Of a stretch of 62,000 nt of DNA, positions 1 to 12,107 are shown piece after piece. Both the position numbers and the translations under genes were made by a program. The notes beneath the pieces are model-generated. The model made no database searches. It was given only the letters and a program-made list of their open reading frames with translations, and was not told where the DNA came from. Origin of the DNA: Mesostigma viride (lineage: Eukaryota; Streptophyta; Mesostigmatophyceae; Mesostigmatales; Mesostigmataceae); the NCBI GenBank assembly GCA_009746045.1, contig RPFO01000076.1, positions 4,395,775 through 4,457,774 on the forward strand, given 5' to 3'. How positions within the stretch are numbered: the first letter of the stretch is position 1; every line of letters begins with the position of its first letter.

Positions 1-214
1 AGCTTCTGCTAGGCTGCGTTTGGAAGATGCAGCTAGTGGCTGAGCTGTGTTCACAATTGAAGAGGTGAGAGGTTGCTGATCACCTGTTTTGCCATTGTAA
101 CCCTCTGCTGCAGGGGGCCAAGCCTGCAGTGACTGCCTACAATCATCAAGGGTGACCTGGGTGTCACAGTGGGTGTGGCTCTCACACTCACCAGTGGGTG
201 TTCCAAACAACCAC

Positions 215-808
215 TCACTGGGCAACGCTGGGATGCCAGGCAACTGTACAGGGCTGTCGGCCAACAGCTCTTCCTCCTCTGCCACGTCTGACACAGTTGG
301 AAAATACAATTTCATCCTGTGAGGTGAACACCAGTGGAATCTTTCCCGACTGTCCTGCCAGTGTATTAAACTTTAGGATGGTGGCTGGCCCATGCCAGGT
401 ACCCACCTTGCCTAGTCCCGACTCCTTGTAGAATAGGACTTGGTCCCCTTCTCTGAAGGTGGGACGTGGATGCTTTGCATCCTTGACAGCTAACCTGCTA
501 GCTGTGTGTGCTCGCTGTGCGTTGTATAGGGCTAGTACCTCAGGTGGATAAATGCCTGCATGCAATCCATCTGGTGTAATGATCACCCCTTGTGGGGTTT
601 TCATGAGTGGCCTCCTGTTGAGGACTTGGCACAACCTGGTGGACCACAGAGCTCTGTCAGCATATGACCCACTGTCAGCCAGCAGATTACCATCTTCCTT
701 GGCTACAAGGGTTTTAATGGACCTGATGGCCCTTTCTATAATGCCTTGCCTCTCATGATCTTCTAGCCCAGCCAGATCAATAGCCCCACACCCTGGTTCA
801 TTGGCAAG
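215..808 (-). pseudogene. CopA-1 integrase C-terminal part, cut by a transposon
   Basis: This segment encodes the C-terminal half of the CopA integrase: the catalytic-glutamate segment with GIIERAI, a stretch like NRRPLMKTPQG, and a small SH3-like tail with FREGDQVLFYKESG and GTWHGPA. It was continuous with the ORF ending near 2294 before the hAT-like element (809-2285) inserted. Compared with CopA-2 (47240-47330), this copy lacks about 15 nt in the segment after ATILKFN. That changes the frame, so the integrase tail runs on into what should be the start of the protease-like ORF. From 214 down to 1 the sequence matches CopA-2 about 47440-47640, the linker before the protease-like domain. Confidence 0.8.
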
Positions 809-2285
809 CAGAGTTCAATTATACGCAATACGCGGTTATACGCGCGGGGTCCGTATAATGGATAATACGGTATAATACGGTATTATCCGGAAATTATACG
901 CAAATACTGGATTTCGTCGTTTTTGGGGTTGTTTCATGCATTTTGATATCATTTCAAGCAGTCCACATGTTTCTGACACTAAATTACACATGATACATGG
1001 GTTGCCACTGCTCAGCAGTGCTTGGGAACGCTGGACGTGTCAACCGGGGTTCCCGAGGAGCTAGATTACCTATGCATTATACCCTAAAAAACAACGCCAA
1101 ATGAAATGGAAAGATGAAAAAAGCAAAAGAAGTCAGATGGCTATGCTTCCATGCAAGCAGGTCCTGGGCATCTCCATGTTTCTTGTATGCATGAGGAGCA
1201 CACAAGAAGAAGGCTGACTTTGGCGAGCAAAACAAGAAATAGTGGCTAGATCTGGCCAGAAAACCACTTGTTTCGAGATGCTTTTAGCAAGAAAAAACAT
1301 CGCGTTATCAAGCTTATCATATTTATAAACAATGCCAAGCACTACGTCACTGCTTTCGATGAAGCATAAGCTAATAGCAGACAAATCTGGTCCAAAATCT
1401 GCATGTCGTAGTGGTATTCCCCAACCATCACAAGCCAACAATGCGTAGAGGCAGTAAAGCAACAAAAGACAAGCAGAAAACCTCCATTACAGGTATACGA
1501 TTATTTTACAATCCACCCAACAACTTGATACAGTACAATGAACACGTGAACAGGATAGCACGTACCAGATCAAAACCGCATATTACCTTTCTTGACGGAG
1601 CCAGCATGCCCACCTGATGGACGTAGCTGCAAGCCTTTCCTGGCCGTCGTCGCTTATAAATCATGTAAGGAATAACGTGAAACAGCTATCCGCGTTCAAA
1701 TGTAGGGGCATTTCCCGCCTATCAACAGTTAGCACATGCACGGTCGCCACCTGGTTGCTGAAACGAGGTTGCCGCATCGAGCAGAAGGTCGAGACACATC
1801 CGCGCACATCCCAACGCTGCCTGGCCAACGATATAAGCTTTTCAAGACCTAAGGATCATGCCTAAAATGTAAAGCGGCCATGCTCTCGTACCAGTCAGTT
1901 TTCTGTATGACTTCAATATTCGGTGCATGGCTGCCCGAGAGGCAAGGGCAGAGACCTAAACAGCATGGAGGGTTGCCATGCTACAGTGTAGCTTGCTTGT
2001 AAGATCCTTGTGTCTCACGGTCGCCAAATGTCAACCAGTGGATGGTTTCCGTAGTGTTTCTAAGTTCCCTTGCTTTCCCGCCTTGGTTCCCGCACGAAAA
2101 ATTTGGCTGCCGGACCTCGGATGAGCGCGAAAACCCCATTATACGCGCGCTGATACGTGTTATTCGCCGTATTATACGTAAAAATACGCAAATCGTATAA
2201 AACGGATAAAAATTATACGCTCGACCTTGTATAACGCGTATTATACCGTATTATACCGTATAATACGCCGTATAATTGAACACTG
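809..2285. mobile_element. hAT-like non-autonomous DNA transposon, 1477 bp
   Basis: The two ends are inverted repeats. The left end reads CAGAGTTCAATTATACG and the right end, reverse-complemented, reads CAGTGTTCAATTATACG. Exact 8-bp target-site duplications TTGGCAAG lie at 801-808 and 2286-2293. An 8-bp duplication with CAGxGTTC-type ends is typical of the hAT superfamily. Both subterminal regions (about 830-900 and 2140-2280) are packed with copies of TATAATACGG/CGTATTATAC, as expected of transposase-binding arrays. ORFs inside are short (the longest is 110 aa, complement 1133-1465) and show no hAT transposase signature, so it needs a transposase from elsewhere. It interrupts the CopA-1 integrase between the second Asp and the Glu. 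Confidence 0.85.
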
Positions 2286-3059
2286 TTGGCAAGACACGTG
2301 AAGTGTTGATCCAGTAATAATGCCTCCACAGGGTAGTACCTGGCCTGAGCAATCAAGAGAGCCCTGAGCAACTGTGTCTTGTCCATTCCAGGTAATGGTT
2401 CAATGGTTGTGTACCGTGACCATGCATCTTTAAGTGCCAAGTAAGATTGTCCTTTTATATGAAAGACATCTCCTACCACCCTGCCCTTGCACTTAGGTGG
2501 GGTAGCTACATGCCACTTAGGGGGTTTGGGTGCATTGAACTGACAATGCTGGCAGTGGGATCTGACCACCTGGCAGGCATGTCTGAGTGCTGCCCCCCCT
2601 ATTGCTGCTGCCACCACCTCTGCACTCACTTCATGCCCATAAAGGAAGTGCAACTGCAAAGCAAGCTCCTGAATACTGATATGAGCATCCTCGAAGGGGG
2701 ACACTCTGCACACCTTGGGAACCATAGATGTGAAGTTTGGTTTAGAGACATAATCTTCTGAAACCAGCTGTAGCCCCTTTCCAGAACTGCTCACTGCTCT
2801 GACAGTGGGGCATGCAGATGAAAGAGGTGAAGCAGGCACACTCAAGCCAGCATGAGAGGGAGACTCACACTTCTTGCCGTAAGGAGGCCGCTTGCAGTCC
2901 TTGGGGTCACCGTGGGGCGGCCCGTGGCACTTGTGGCACAGGACGTCCAAGTGCGCCAGCTCGTGCACGTTCTTGCGGCATTTGGGCCGCGAGTGGTACC
3001 TCATGCCACAGCGGGTGCACCGCTGAGAAGACTTGTCCTCCTTGTCCTGCTTGTCGTCG

Positions 3060-3097
<38 letters not shown>

Positions 3098-5107
3098 ATT
3101 GTTGTTGTTGCTGTTGTTGTTGTTGCTGGAGCTGCCCCCCTTGGAGGGAGACTGCCCCTTACCCTTGCCCTTGCCCCAGCCCCTGCCCTTGCCCTTGCCC
3201 TTGCCCTTGCCCTTGCCCTTGCCCTTGCCTTTAAACATCTGTCCCAGCAGGGACTTCACCTCTGCCATGGTGACAGGCCTCTTGCTCCTGTCTTCCCTCT
3301 CCCTGTCCTCCTCCTCCCTATCCTCCCCCCTGACCCTCTTTACAGAGGTGCCCATGGCCCCCTGGCTGAGTGGGGCCAGGGCCAGCTTGATATAATCCAA
3401 TGCCTCCTTCATGTCCTCCCAGTATTTTGCCATTCCTGTTGCAAGCATAGCGTAGGTGTTTTTGTCAAGTTTGAGTTTCTCCAGGAAAGAATGCAGCAAG
3501 AACTTGTGATCTAGCTGCTGGACATCAGGACGTGCTTTGATGGCTAGCTCATATTTCTTGGTCTCAGCCACATAGTCTACGGAGGTGACCCTGTATTCCT
3601 CTACCCACCTGAATGCCCCATACATGTCCACAGATGAGGGGGTGGAGAGGAGGTCAGTTAGCTCCTTCATGAAGGCCTCCCAGACTGCCCTAGCCTGCGA
3701 GTCCTGCCACCTGGGATACCTACGCTGGAAGACAAGGATGAGATTCTGAATCTGAGAGGAGGACTGATGGTAAAAATCCCCCTGCATGAGAGATCCAAAC
3801 CAATTCTTGACATTCAGTTCCTCCCTAGCCAGCTGGAGAGAGAGAAGTGCATGATTCCCCTGCTCCCTAGTATGCCCCTCAGGCAGCCCCCTGACAGTAA
3901 TCCTATCCACAGGACGGTTTTCATTGTATGTGGGCCACCTGGAGGGGGATGCAGGGGGTGAGGGAGAAGATGGTGTTGCTGCTGCAGCATTCACAGGAGA
4001 GACATGCTGAGAGGGAGGTGCTACCTGAGTGAGCTGAGCAGGAGGGGCAAGCATGGGCTGTGTAGGATGGGTAGGCAACATAGGGGTGGGCTGGGTGGGG
4101 GTGTGAGTGTGTGTGACTTCCCGCCTCCTGCTGCGGGCCTCCTCCCAGTCATGGAAGGTGGGAGAGAGAGACACTTCATCGTCAGTAGGGTTAGTAAAGT
4201 CATGATGCAGCCAGGTAGGCAACCACCTACCCGCCCCTTTCAGGATGGCATTGTGCAGGAGCTCCAGGAGTCGCACCAGGCGAATCCTGTTACCCTGCAC
4301 CCTCCTCCCTGAGAGGAGGGCCTGCAGGGCAGGCAGCAAGTCGTCACACACCCTGCGTGTGTCCGCGTGGAGGTTGGGCAAGCCCAGTATGTGCGTGATA
4401 ATCGCACACACAAGGCTGCCCGCCTCCGCGACGTGCAGCTGCTGGCTCCTGTCGGCCAGCCCACGGAAGGAGGCTGTGGCAGCCTGAATGGCCCGCCACA
4501 CAGACTCATCACCCAGGGTGATGAAGTCCCGACCTTCCAGATCGCCGTCCAGCCGTGCCGGCTGCTGCCCTGCCAGGGTGGGACCCTGAGGCCCCTCCGG
4601 CCCAGCCAGGGCCTTGTCCTTGGTGCGGCTGGAGGGGGCCTGCCCCCCAGAGCCGCTGGAGGTGCCAGTGACACCCTCCATGGGAGTTGCCTCCCCCGCC
4701 TGCGCCGGAGGCGCCGGCGTCGCTGCCGGGGTCCCTGCGACCCCGGGAGCTGGCGTCGCCGCCGGGGTCCCTGCAACCCCGGTGGCCTCCTCAGCCACCT
4801 GGCCCCCCACGCTGGGCGGGGGAGCCCGCTGCTGAGGCTGGACCCTCTGCCCTGCCAGAGGGTCCTGGGTGGTTACACCACCCATGGGCGTGGTAGGGGC
4901 GACTGCCGCCCCGCGCTCCGTCGCAGGCGGCATCGCAGCCGCCTCGCGCCTGTCAGCTTCCCAGCCAACTGGCGTGACTTGTGGCCACGGCGGCAACGGA
5001 GTCAGCGCGATCTCCTGCTTGGCCACCACGCGCAGCGCCTCTCTCTGACGCTGCCTGGACGCCCACTGATCCACAGTGCCTGGATTGCGCCTCGGCCTGT
5101 CGGCAAA
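2286..5107 (-). pseudogene. CopA-1 gag and integrase ORF (truncated by the hAT-like insertion)
   Basis: A long ORF (ATG-less; codons run from about 5107, a GTG lies at 5074) encodes a Gag-integrase polyprotein. An Ala/Pro-rich N-terminal region is followed by a conserved Gag core (about residues 180-560) and then a Gly-Lys repeat coded by a GGCAAG array (near 3160-3230). A poly-Asn run follows, coded by an AAC array (about 3055-3125). Two CCHC knuckles come next, CTRCGMRYHSRPKC (about residue 690) and CHKCHGPPHGDPKDC (about 715). The integrase HHCC domain follows (H near 810, CQHC near 840), then the catalytic core with Asp in GDVFH and Asp in LLLDQ. Only about 70 residues separate knuckle and integrase, so no protease fits there. 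The ORF ends in hAT sequence. Confidence 0.85.
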
Positions 5108-5787
5108 GCACCACTGTCATCCAAACCGCCACCTGGATCAAGTTGAACTGCATCCGCAGCCGACGCTCGAGCATCGTGTGCGTCCGATGAACATCAATCG
5201 TATGCGTCGGCTCATCTGCAGTCAGCTGAAAATGCTGACGAATGATCCAGCCGTTCACCGAGATGAACGCTGGAATGTCATCTTCCCCGATGGGGAGAAG
5301 ATACGGTAAGCGCCCGAACTCGACAGGCGGCGGAACATGCGCACCATATCGGTCAATGTCCAGGATGGCCATTTGGCAGCCCACCGAAAGGTTACCAGAC
5401 GTCTCCGGCGTCTGGGAAGAAAGCTCTATCGAAGGCCGCGGCCTCACAGGCTAGGCACCTCCCCGTCCTCTTCCGAGGAATCGCTTCGTTCACGACCCCC
5501 ATCACCTGCGATGGGGGTATCACGTGCCCGGGGGTCCTGCCCCCGGGTGCCATGGCGGACGAGCCGCCAGTGGCAAACGGGCGTCCGCTCGCCATCCCCC
5601 GGGCGCCGGTCCCCACCTGCGGGGTCCGACGCCTGGGGTGATCGGCGACCACCGTGCGGAAGGTGACGCTAGGCGTCACCCTCGGTGCATCGTTGGCGGA
5701 GGGCGAGCCCTCCGGCGAGAGTCGGGGGGATGTGCGCCTGGCAGGCGCCTTCCCCTTGTTGTTGTCCTTGACGTTGTTGGAAGCCAT
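4953..5787 (-). pseudogene. CopA-1 first ORF upstream of gag (unknown function, frameshifted)
   Basis: The ATG at 5787 opens an ORF 48 bp inside the 5' LTR end, after an A/T-homopolymer leader. The start MASNNVKDNNKGKAPARR is basic and low-complexity. Near 5400-5470 the coding potential moves to another frame (covering about 5447-4953), which reads well through GRLPYLLPIGEDDIPAF and HTMLERRLRMQFN and then overlaps the start of gag. One indel here is likely. I recognise no domain. CopE has an ORF of similar size in the same place (28820-29530), with residues suggesting helical bundles, whereas CopD has none. A nucleocapsid-like or regulatory ORF is possible, but its function is unknown. Confidence 0.55.
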
Positions 5788-5834
5788 GTTTTTTTTTTTT
5801 GTTTTTGGGAAATAAAAAAAAACTTTTCAGTCCA

Positions 5835-5850
5835 AGTTGGAACGCGTCTA
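5835..5850 (-). repeat. End of CopA-1 5' LTR and adjoining primer-binding zone
   Basis: On the minus strand the LTR ends CGTTCCAACT at 5835, as in the CopA-2 3' LTR (CGTTCCAACT ending at 51316). The next 12 nt inside the element (5834-5823) read TGGACTGAAAAG and occupy the place of a primer-binding site. The rest of this LTR lies at 34374-34815 across GypC. Confidence 0.85.
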
Positions 5851-6627
5851 TGTAACAAGCAAAAATGACTTTGTTGTTACATCCTTTGTTTTGTGAATGT
5901 TTGGCTTTTATTCGAGGACTTTTGGATCAGTATTGAGAAAGTTATGAGGTTTCTAAGACGACGGTACTTGGAGCTGATACTTTGTCAACCAACTGATAGG
6001 AACCCTCATTGGTCGTGGCCTGATCCACGTAGGGTTGTAGTTTGTTGGCTGATACTACTGATAGGAGCCCTCATTGGTCGTGGCCTGATCCACGTGGGGT
6101 TGTAGTTTGTTGGTCGGTACTACCAAGTCTTAAATGCTCCTTTGGGACTTCAGTGCTTACGACAGATTTAGGATCTCATGGAAAGATTCTGCCAGGCTGT
6201 TGGGTTGTTGTTCTGTTTTGTGTGACTAGGATGGATACGAAGATCTTGTTTAGAATTCCATGATTTTGATTGGTTCTCTTCAGGCTAAGGTTGAGCAAGT
6301 TCGACAAGCACGTCGATATCAAGGACGTGGGGTCGCCATTGTTGCTACGTTGGTTTTGATTCACCATGGTATAATAAAGCTTGTCTTTGTTGTCCATTCA
6401 TAAGAGCCCCTTGGCTATAGACGTCCTTCAGTTCCACAGAGGTCGTCTATACACGAGCTTGTCTTTGTGTCTACAAGGGGTTGTGATTCCCTAAATCACG
6501 TGCTGTGGAATTTCCATCTCAACGTTGCTCGGATACTTGAAGTTCTGCAACTCAGGAAAGCAACCCAGGTAAAAGATCTTTCATATTGGACTGTGGATGA
6601 TGCTGATGATCATTTTTAGTCGTTACA
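5851..6627 (+). repeat. GypC 5' LTR (777 bp)
   Basis: It begins TGTAACAAGC and ends TTTTAGTCGTTACA, and is repeated at 33590-34368 with about 20 differences by eye. It contains an internal tandem segment of about 75 bp (around 5985-6055 and 6055-6120), in which the phrase CCTCATTGGTCGTGGCCTGA occurs twice. The duplication is present in both LTRs and so predates this insertion. Confidence 0.93.
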
Positions 6628-6855
6628 TTGGTATCGGAGGATCTCTACTTTGGTGTTTCTCTTGAAGTCGTAACCTTCCGGGTAGTACAACGTTGATCAG
6701 ATGTCTGTCATCCGAGAAGATTCATAGAGTTGCGGAAAACTTACGGTGTTACAGACTGAGACACATCCTGATGTGACTGTCTTGCTCTGTAACACTAGAA
6801 GTCAGCCGTAACCGTTGTCTCTACTAGGCAGACGATCGCGACTTCATGTGGTAGT

Positions 6856-7116
6856 ATGAGTAGTTCGAAGACACAATCACCTTTACCCCCTACTAATCAA
6901 GGTGCAAGCGATCCGTCATCATCTCTTGAACCCATTGCTAGGGAAGGTGCTGAGACAACTACTCATACTCCACGGCGTCAACTTAATTTCAATCGTACTT
7001 CTATGACTGAAGTGAGGCGGGTTACACAATCACCTTCATCCCTACGGAACCAGGTGTGGGCGACTTCTTCTCCTTCACCTCTCCCTAGAAAAGGGTGTTG
7101 CATAAGCCATTATTAA
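6856..7116 (+). pseudogene. GypC putative gag start
   Basis: An 86-codon ORF, starting 228 bp after the LTR, has a Ser/Pro/Thr-rich N-terminus (MSSSKTQSPLPPTNQGASD) like the disordered start of many gypsy Gag proteins. Coding sequence stops near 7090. No capsid core or zinc knuckle follows in any frame, so this is at most a Gag stub. The call rests on position and composition only. Confidence 0.35.
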
Positions 7117-7906
7117 CGCACCACTAAGTCACCGTCCCTTTCTTTAAATTCGTGCAATATTTCATTGACAAGCGTCCTTACTTACGGGCTTTCGGCTGGC
7201 TGGCCGCATCGTGCTGAAGTCCGACCACCGCCCTGTCTGTCGTGGCTGCTGACGCCGCAGTCTCTGCCTAGCTCCAAACATCTTTATATATTAGCATTAC
7301 GCAAGTGTTGCTACGTTTCGAGCAGGGCCATGCGGAGTGTTGGGCCAGTAGCTCAGCAGGTCCGGCTCCAGAATCCTGCTAGGAGCTGTCTTTTTTCCCT
7401 GCAGGCTCTGTTTTCGGCCAGGCCGACATGGCGCTACGGGTTATGGCTGAGCCGACGCAATGTTGCTGCCGACGGCACCTATCACCCGGTTTCCGGGTTG
7501 CGGCTGCACGCACGACCACCACCGCGACCGCCTGACGACGTCGCCGTCTAAGGTTGTTTTTTTTTCCCGGTGCTGCTTTTCTTTGACGACATTTTTACGG
7601 TGTGGCTCAGGTTACACCTCGTGTCTTTTGAGGGTGGCTCCGGATGAGCGGACAGTAGGGATTCATGGCTGCCTTTTTTACGCAAGGTTCCTTTTGCACT
7701 CACTTGACAATCTTTCAGGATCCTTTTCTTCGGTGCATGGGCAGCCTACCCTTGCTGTTTAAGGACTGTGGCACGTCCTTAATTCACGCGTCGCCAAACA
7801 TTTGTTTCAGTTGTGGGGGAAACTCTTCCTTTTCTTGTTGAGCATCATGACAGTGGAGGCGTTCTAGGTTGAGCTTTGGTTCCTCCCACGTGTATGGTGG
7901 TTTGGT

Positions 7907-8200
7907 TTTGGTGGGGAGGAGAACAACGGCATTTGTGTTGTTCCCACTATCATCATGGTACTATGGGTAGGGCGAGCTCCCTAGGAGTTGTCCAGATTGG
8001 TGGCAGCTACGTCTGGTTACCCTGAGCAATTTTTTGCGGGGGAGTGGACATCCTGGATGTCTGCAATGTAATTTCCAGACGGCATCACACATGCCAGGGC
8101 AGAACAACAGCATTTACGGGGTTTCCACTATCATACTTGGACAGCTGTGTCTAGTTACCCTGAGAAAATTTCTGCGGGGGAGTGGATATCCCAGGTCTGC
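7907..8200 (+). repeat. Diverged tandem duplication, unit about 180 bp
   Basis: Two diverged copies follow each other. GAGAACAACGGCATTTGTG with CCCACTATCATCATGG and CTGGTTACCCTGAGCAATTT (about 7917-8046) recur as CAGAACAACAGCATTTACG with CCACTATCATACTTGG and CTAGTTACCCTGAGAAAATT (about 8100-8195). Both end in TGCGGGGGAGTGGA. Confidence 0.6.
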
Positions 8201-9194
8201 CAAAAGGGTGCCAGATGCTATCATGGAGGCATATGGCATGGTAGATGCCACCACATCAGGGGACATCGGGATACCTGCAGTGGGTTGTCCCCTAGAGGGT
8301 ATCACACGTGCACCCATGAGTTGCCAGGTGTCTCTTGCATGGGTTGCCCACTTGCTAGACGGTGTCCTTTGACACATGTTCCCAGAGGGGGTGGACCACT
8401 TGCTTGACAACGTCCCTTCACAAGTGGGGTGTGGGTCACTTGCCAGTTGGGGCCCTTACCTGCGCCAGACCATTGTGACCACGCATTTACTTCTCCCAGG
8501 ACATGATGGTTACCACTGCTTGTTGGCAGATGGTCCCTGTTGGGCCTAGGAGGTGCACTAGGACAGCAAGTATGGACACCAGGGCTGCTGTCATAGTTCT
8601 TATCTGTGAATATATCTGATATAGTTCTCAGATCAGAATTTTTGACACTGGTCAAGGCGTTTTTAGGCCCATTTTTTCGACTTTTGGGCAATTCTGCTGG
8701 CTGTTGGACCACCTCAGGCCCTTGTGCTCCTCCGGCTTAGGAGTTCTGGCTACCTGGCACTTGGTAGTAGCCCTGTTCGAGTCTGCTATCTTAATAGGTT
8801 GGCAGTCTGTGGCTTGCCTACTAGGCAGTTTTTCTGAGTGCCATAGTGAAGAGTGCTGGCTCCTTCCTGCAGCCTGATTGACGTTTAGTCCGGGCAGTTG
8901 ACAGCATGTGGTCCTTCTTCCAAGCAGCTTCTGGAGCCAGGCTCATTGGTGTCCGTCCCAGGCCTCCATAAAGCAGCTTAGTCACTTCCCCATAGCGTGA
9001 TCGGCGCAAGCAGCTAGTCTTGGTTGTCCAGTCAGGCAACAGCTGTGTTGGATACCCACATGTGGGGGTGGTCCAACGCTGATTGGGCGTGGTGGCAGTA
9101 GCCTCTTGGGGGCTTGGGCCAGTGGGGGATTGGGAACATGTCTATGGCGGGCATGGTGCATGGAGGCTACGTTGGAGAGTACCCTGGTAGTGGA

Positions 9195-9330
9195 CTAGTG
9201 CTGTTGGTGGCAACTGCAAGCACTCATGGTGACGAGTGCCAGCACTCCTGGTGGCGACTACCAGCACTCATGGTGGGGCCTGAGAGCACTCGTGGTGGCG
9301 ACTGCAAGCACTGCATGGTGGCCGCTGGCG
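9195..9330 (+). repeat. Short minisatellite
   Basis: Four to five imperfect copies of a unit of about 27-30 bp around GCAAGCACTCATGGTGGCGA lie in tandem, alternating AGCACTCATGG, AGCACTCCTGG and AGCACTCGTGG. Confidence 0.55.
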
Positions 9331-11128
9331 ACTCTGGTGACTTGGGGACGCCCAAGTGACGAGTATCTGTAATGCTGGTGCCTGCTCCTGACGCAGTGCT
9401 GGGTCCTGCCTGCTGGTGGACATCAAGCCAGCCTTGTGCAGATGAGTAACCTCCTACCCTTGCTTTGCCCTGCTATGGACTATCCTTGCTTGCATGGTGC
9501 CAGGATGGCTTGTTGTCTTGATAGTACACCATCCGCCCTTGAGCTGATTGCTTGCACAGCATGATGGTTGTATGAATGGGACTGCTTGCACGGGGGGTCT
9601 GGCATCATGTTTGCATGGGTAGGATGTCCTTGTGGTTGGATGATGGGCGGGATCAACGGAGCTACAACTGTGGGGCCGGCTGGAATCTTTGGCATGACAG
9701 TGATGACAATGGTGCCCACTCCGTTGACTCTTAATTGAGGAGTTGGACTACTTGGTGCTGGGCGGGGCTCACATGAGCTTAGAGGTGTGGGTTAGTTGGG
9801 GGACCCATTCAGCCCTCTACCACCCTTACAACCTGCCTCATGTGCATCAGTATCCGTGGTACACTGACATTAATACCATTTGGCAGTCTACGTGGTCCAC
9901 GGACATGGATACTACTTTCCATGCTTTGACTAGGGGGACATGGTTCAGTTACTTGCTAGGGCCCTGCCAAGCTGAGGGTGTATCTGTTTGATGACTGATG
10001 GCCTCATCCAGCATACCCTTACGCTGCCCTACTTGTGCAACCTTGTCTTGGGCTCCTTCGATCCTAATGCCCACATTACCTTGCATGGTAGTGCCACCTG
10101 GATGGTTGCGGGGAGTGATGTTGTTGCTGGGGCCCTGCCAAGCTTGGGCACATCAGTTGGCTGATTGGTGATTGCTTTCAGTCTGCTCTCAAGCTGCCTT
10201 GTATGCAACTCTGTCTTGGATGCTGTAGTTCCCACCCCATCTTTAGTCATGAGGTGCATAGGACGTCTTAATAGAGCGACCCTGCAGGCCACCAGTGGTT
10301 TAGTGGGCTGAGAGACTTGCCTCCCCCACCCTTCTCTGGTTGGCTGGGCCTCTGTCTTCATGCGTATCCCATGGCGTTTGTTCCTGCTAGGTCATGCTGT
10401 CAATCTTGGGAAGCTGATACCAGGATTATTACAGCTTATTCTACGCAGAGGGGTGGAATTATTAGGCATGCTGGTAGTCTCCAGTTTACCAGTTATGCTG
10501 AGGGGGATTTGTGTGGGAGCAGGGCGTGCAGGGGATTGGGCTGCATCTAACCCTTGCATGGGGTAGCGTGTGCTACGATTTACAAGTTGGGGCATACCGT
10601 TCATAATGCTGGTGAGGCATTACTGATCTTCTGCTATCCCTCTCAAGGCTGTGGATGGTTTTCCCAGGCATCTTATGGAGAAATAGTGTGCCTTGTGATT
10701 ATCATAGGCCACTGGCTATGGGTTTGAGTGTACTAGCTACTAAGGAGATGTGGCTTTACCTCACTCTCACTCCTTTGGTGCGACTGGAGGGGGGGAATTT
10801 GTTCTGGTGGGGAGGAGATCTGTGAGGATCATAGCGTGGATTCACCCTGGGATTTCAGTTCATCCTGTCGGGCTCACCTCATAGATCCCTGACTATGTGG
10901 TATCCTGGTTTCGCTGGCCATCGGTGGGCTATTTTGGCTGTGCTTTGTGGCACCACCCCAACCTGCTGACGGGTACCCACTGGTGACAACCCTGTCCACG
11001 GCCTCTCTTCATCATGGGTGTACTTCTGAGATACCCTTGCTCTTCCTGAGGCGACCCTGTTGGCGACGTCTTCCTGCTGGATTGCTCCTGCCTCTTGGTG
11101 ACTGCACTTCCACCTGGGGCGCTGTTGA

Positions 11129-11270
11129 CGTTTCCTCGTTCCAGTTTGCGTGGACTGACGGGTGTCAGCAGGCCTTGGACTTGCTGCAGCAGAAGCTCAC
11201 GCCAGCCCCTGTGTTAGGATTGAGCATTCTTGGAATCCATCCAGCCTGCTATGACCTGTTGGTGATCTGA
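11129..11270 (+). pseudogene. Relic of a gypsy RT - RNase H junction
   Basis: The frame reads FQFAWTDGCQQALDLLQQKL followed by TPAPVLGL. This matches the conserved connection between gypsy reverse transcriptase and RNase H (F-x-W-x3-C-x2-A-(F/L)-x2-L-K-x2-L-x3-P-V-L). No YxDD segment is readable upstream and RNase H is not readable downstream, so this is a small relic within GypC. It is the main evidence that the GypC interior derives from a gypsy-type element. Confidence 0.55.
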
Positions 11271-12107
11271 GGGAGGTCCCCAGTTGGGATGGATTGGGGA
11301 TTTATTATGGCTCGGTTACCTGCCACTCTGTTGTGGTGATACAGCATCTGTCCCTGACTACCTCTTCCCTTGAGAAGGGCTGGAATCTTTGGGTGTGCTG
11401 TGGTGACTAGCTTTGATGAGCCTTGGACCCTGGCAGCCCAGTTAGTTATGGGGGTTGGCTGTATAGAGGGTTAGCCTTGCTACATGACACTCTGCTTCCT
11501 GCCCTGATCAAGCAGTGAGAGTTGTCAGTATTTCGTGGCATGGATCCCTGTGGATGACCCGTTATCCCTGGGAATGTCAGGCTTGTCTTTCACCCGTGGA
11601 CTCTAGCTGAGGGAGGGTGGTGTCCCAGAACATGGAGTGGCCTCGCCTTGTTTGGCTTAGGTGCCTTGATCCTGTTTACTCCTTCTTGGATTCATGTGGA
11701 CTCATTGAATCCGACGGGGATCTGAGTTGAGTGGGATGGACTCTGGTGGGAGTTTGGTTGGACTAAGCTGAGATGACATCCAGATTTTGGTGACCAGTTT
11801 CTGAGGATGGTTGAGGGGATCTGAGCTTGGATGGCACATGGAGAGTGACTTCTGTGTTGTACCCTCGACATATGGAGTGGTTCACCTAGGGCTTGATTCC
11901 TGGTATGATTAAGACACGTGGTTCATGTCCTGCATGCACGTCTTCGTGTACCAGACCAATAGTATATACCTGGAGGTTTCTACCTGGGTGCTGCTGAGTG
12001 GCCTATGTGGATCATAGGAACTGCACGGGCCCCTGTGACCACTATGAGACTTGGGCCAAGGCGTTGGCTGCACTCAACAGAGAGGAGGGGGAGGTGAGCT
12101 CTGAAGG

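Larger units (their letters stand above)
1..5850 (-). mobile_element. CopA-1, copia-type LTR retrotransposon (main part; 5' LTR continues at 34374-34815)
   Basis: This is the larger part of a minus-strand copia-type element whose 3' end lies beyond the left edge. Reading leftward from 5850 one meets the end of the 5' LTR (5835-5850), a leader, a first ORF, gag, integrase, and the integrase C-terminus down to about 215. The rest of the 5' LTR lies at 34374-34815, because GypC inserted inside it with GTCTA duplicated at 5846-5850 and 34369-34373. The element itself sits in the downstream accessory ORF of GypB-2, joining at 34815/34816. Its partner copy is CopA-2 (43249-51316, + strand). Frameshifts and a hAT insertion make this copy defective. 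Confidence 0.88.

Noticed and set aside
1133-1465. 110-codon ORF in the hAT-like element as a transposase
   Set aside because: Too short and without hAT dimerisation, DDE or zinc-finger motifs.
3055-3125. Trinucleotide arrays as CRISPR or satellite
   Set aside because: They are short in-frame microsatellites within gag, without spacers.
2852-3514. ORFs of up to 220 codons opposite CopA-1 gag, with poly-Val, poly-Leu or poly-Cys
   Set aside because: They are the antisense reading of the GGCAAG and AAC arrays; similar ones lie opposite CopA-2 gag at 45711-46258.
7165-7762. ORFs of 100-128 codons in GypC
   Set aside because: Overlapping frames of similar length with no conserved motif; likely chance in a decayed region.
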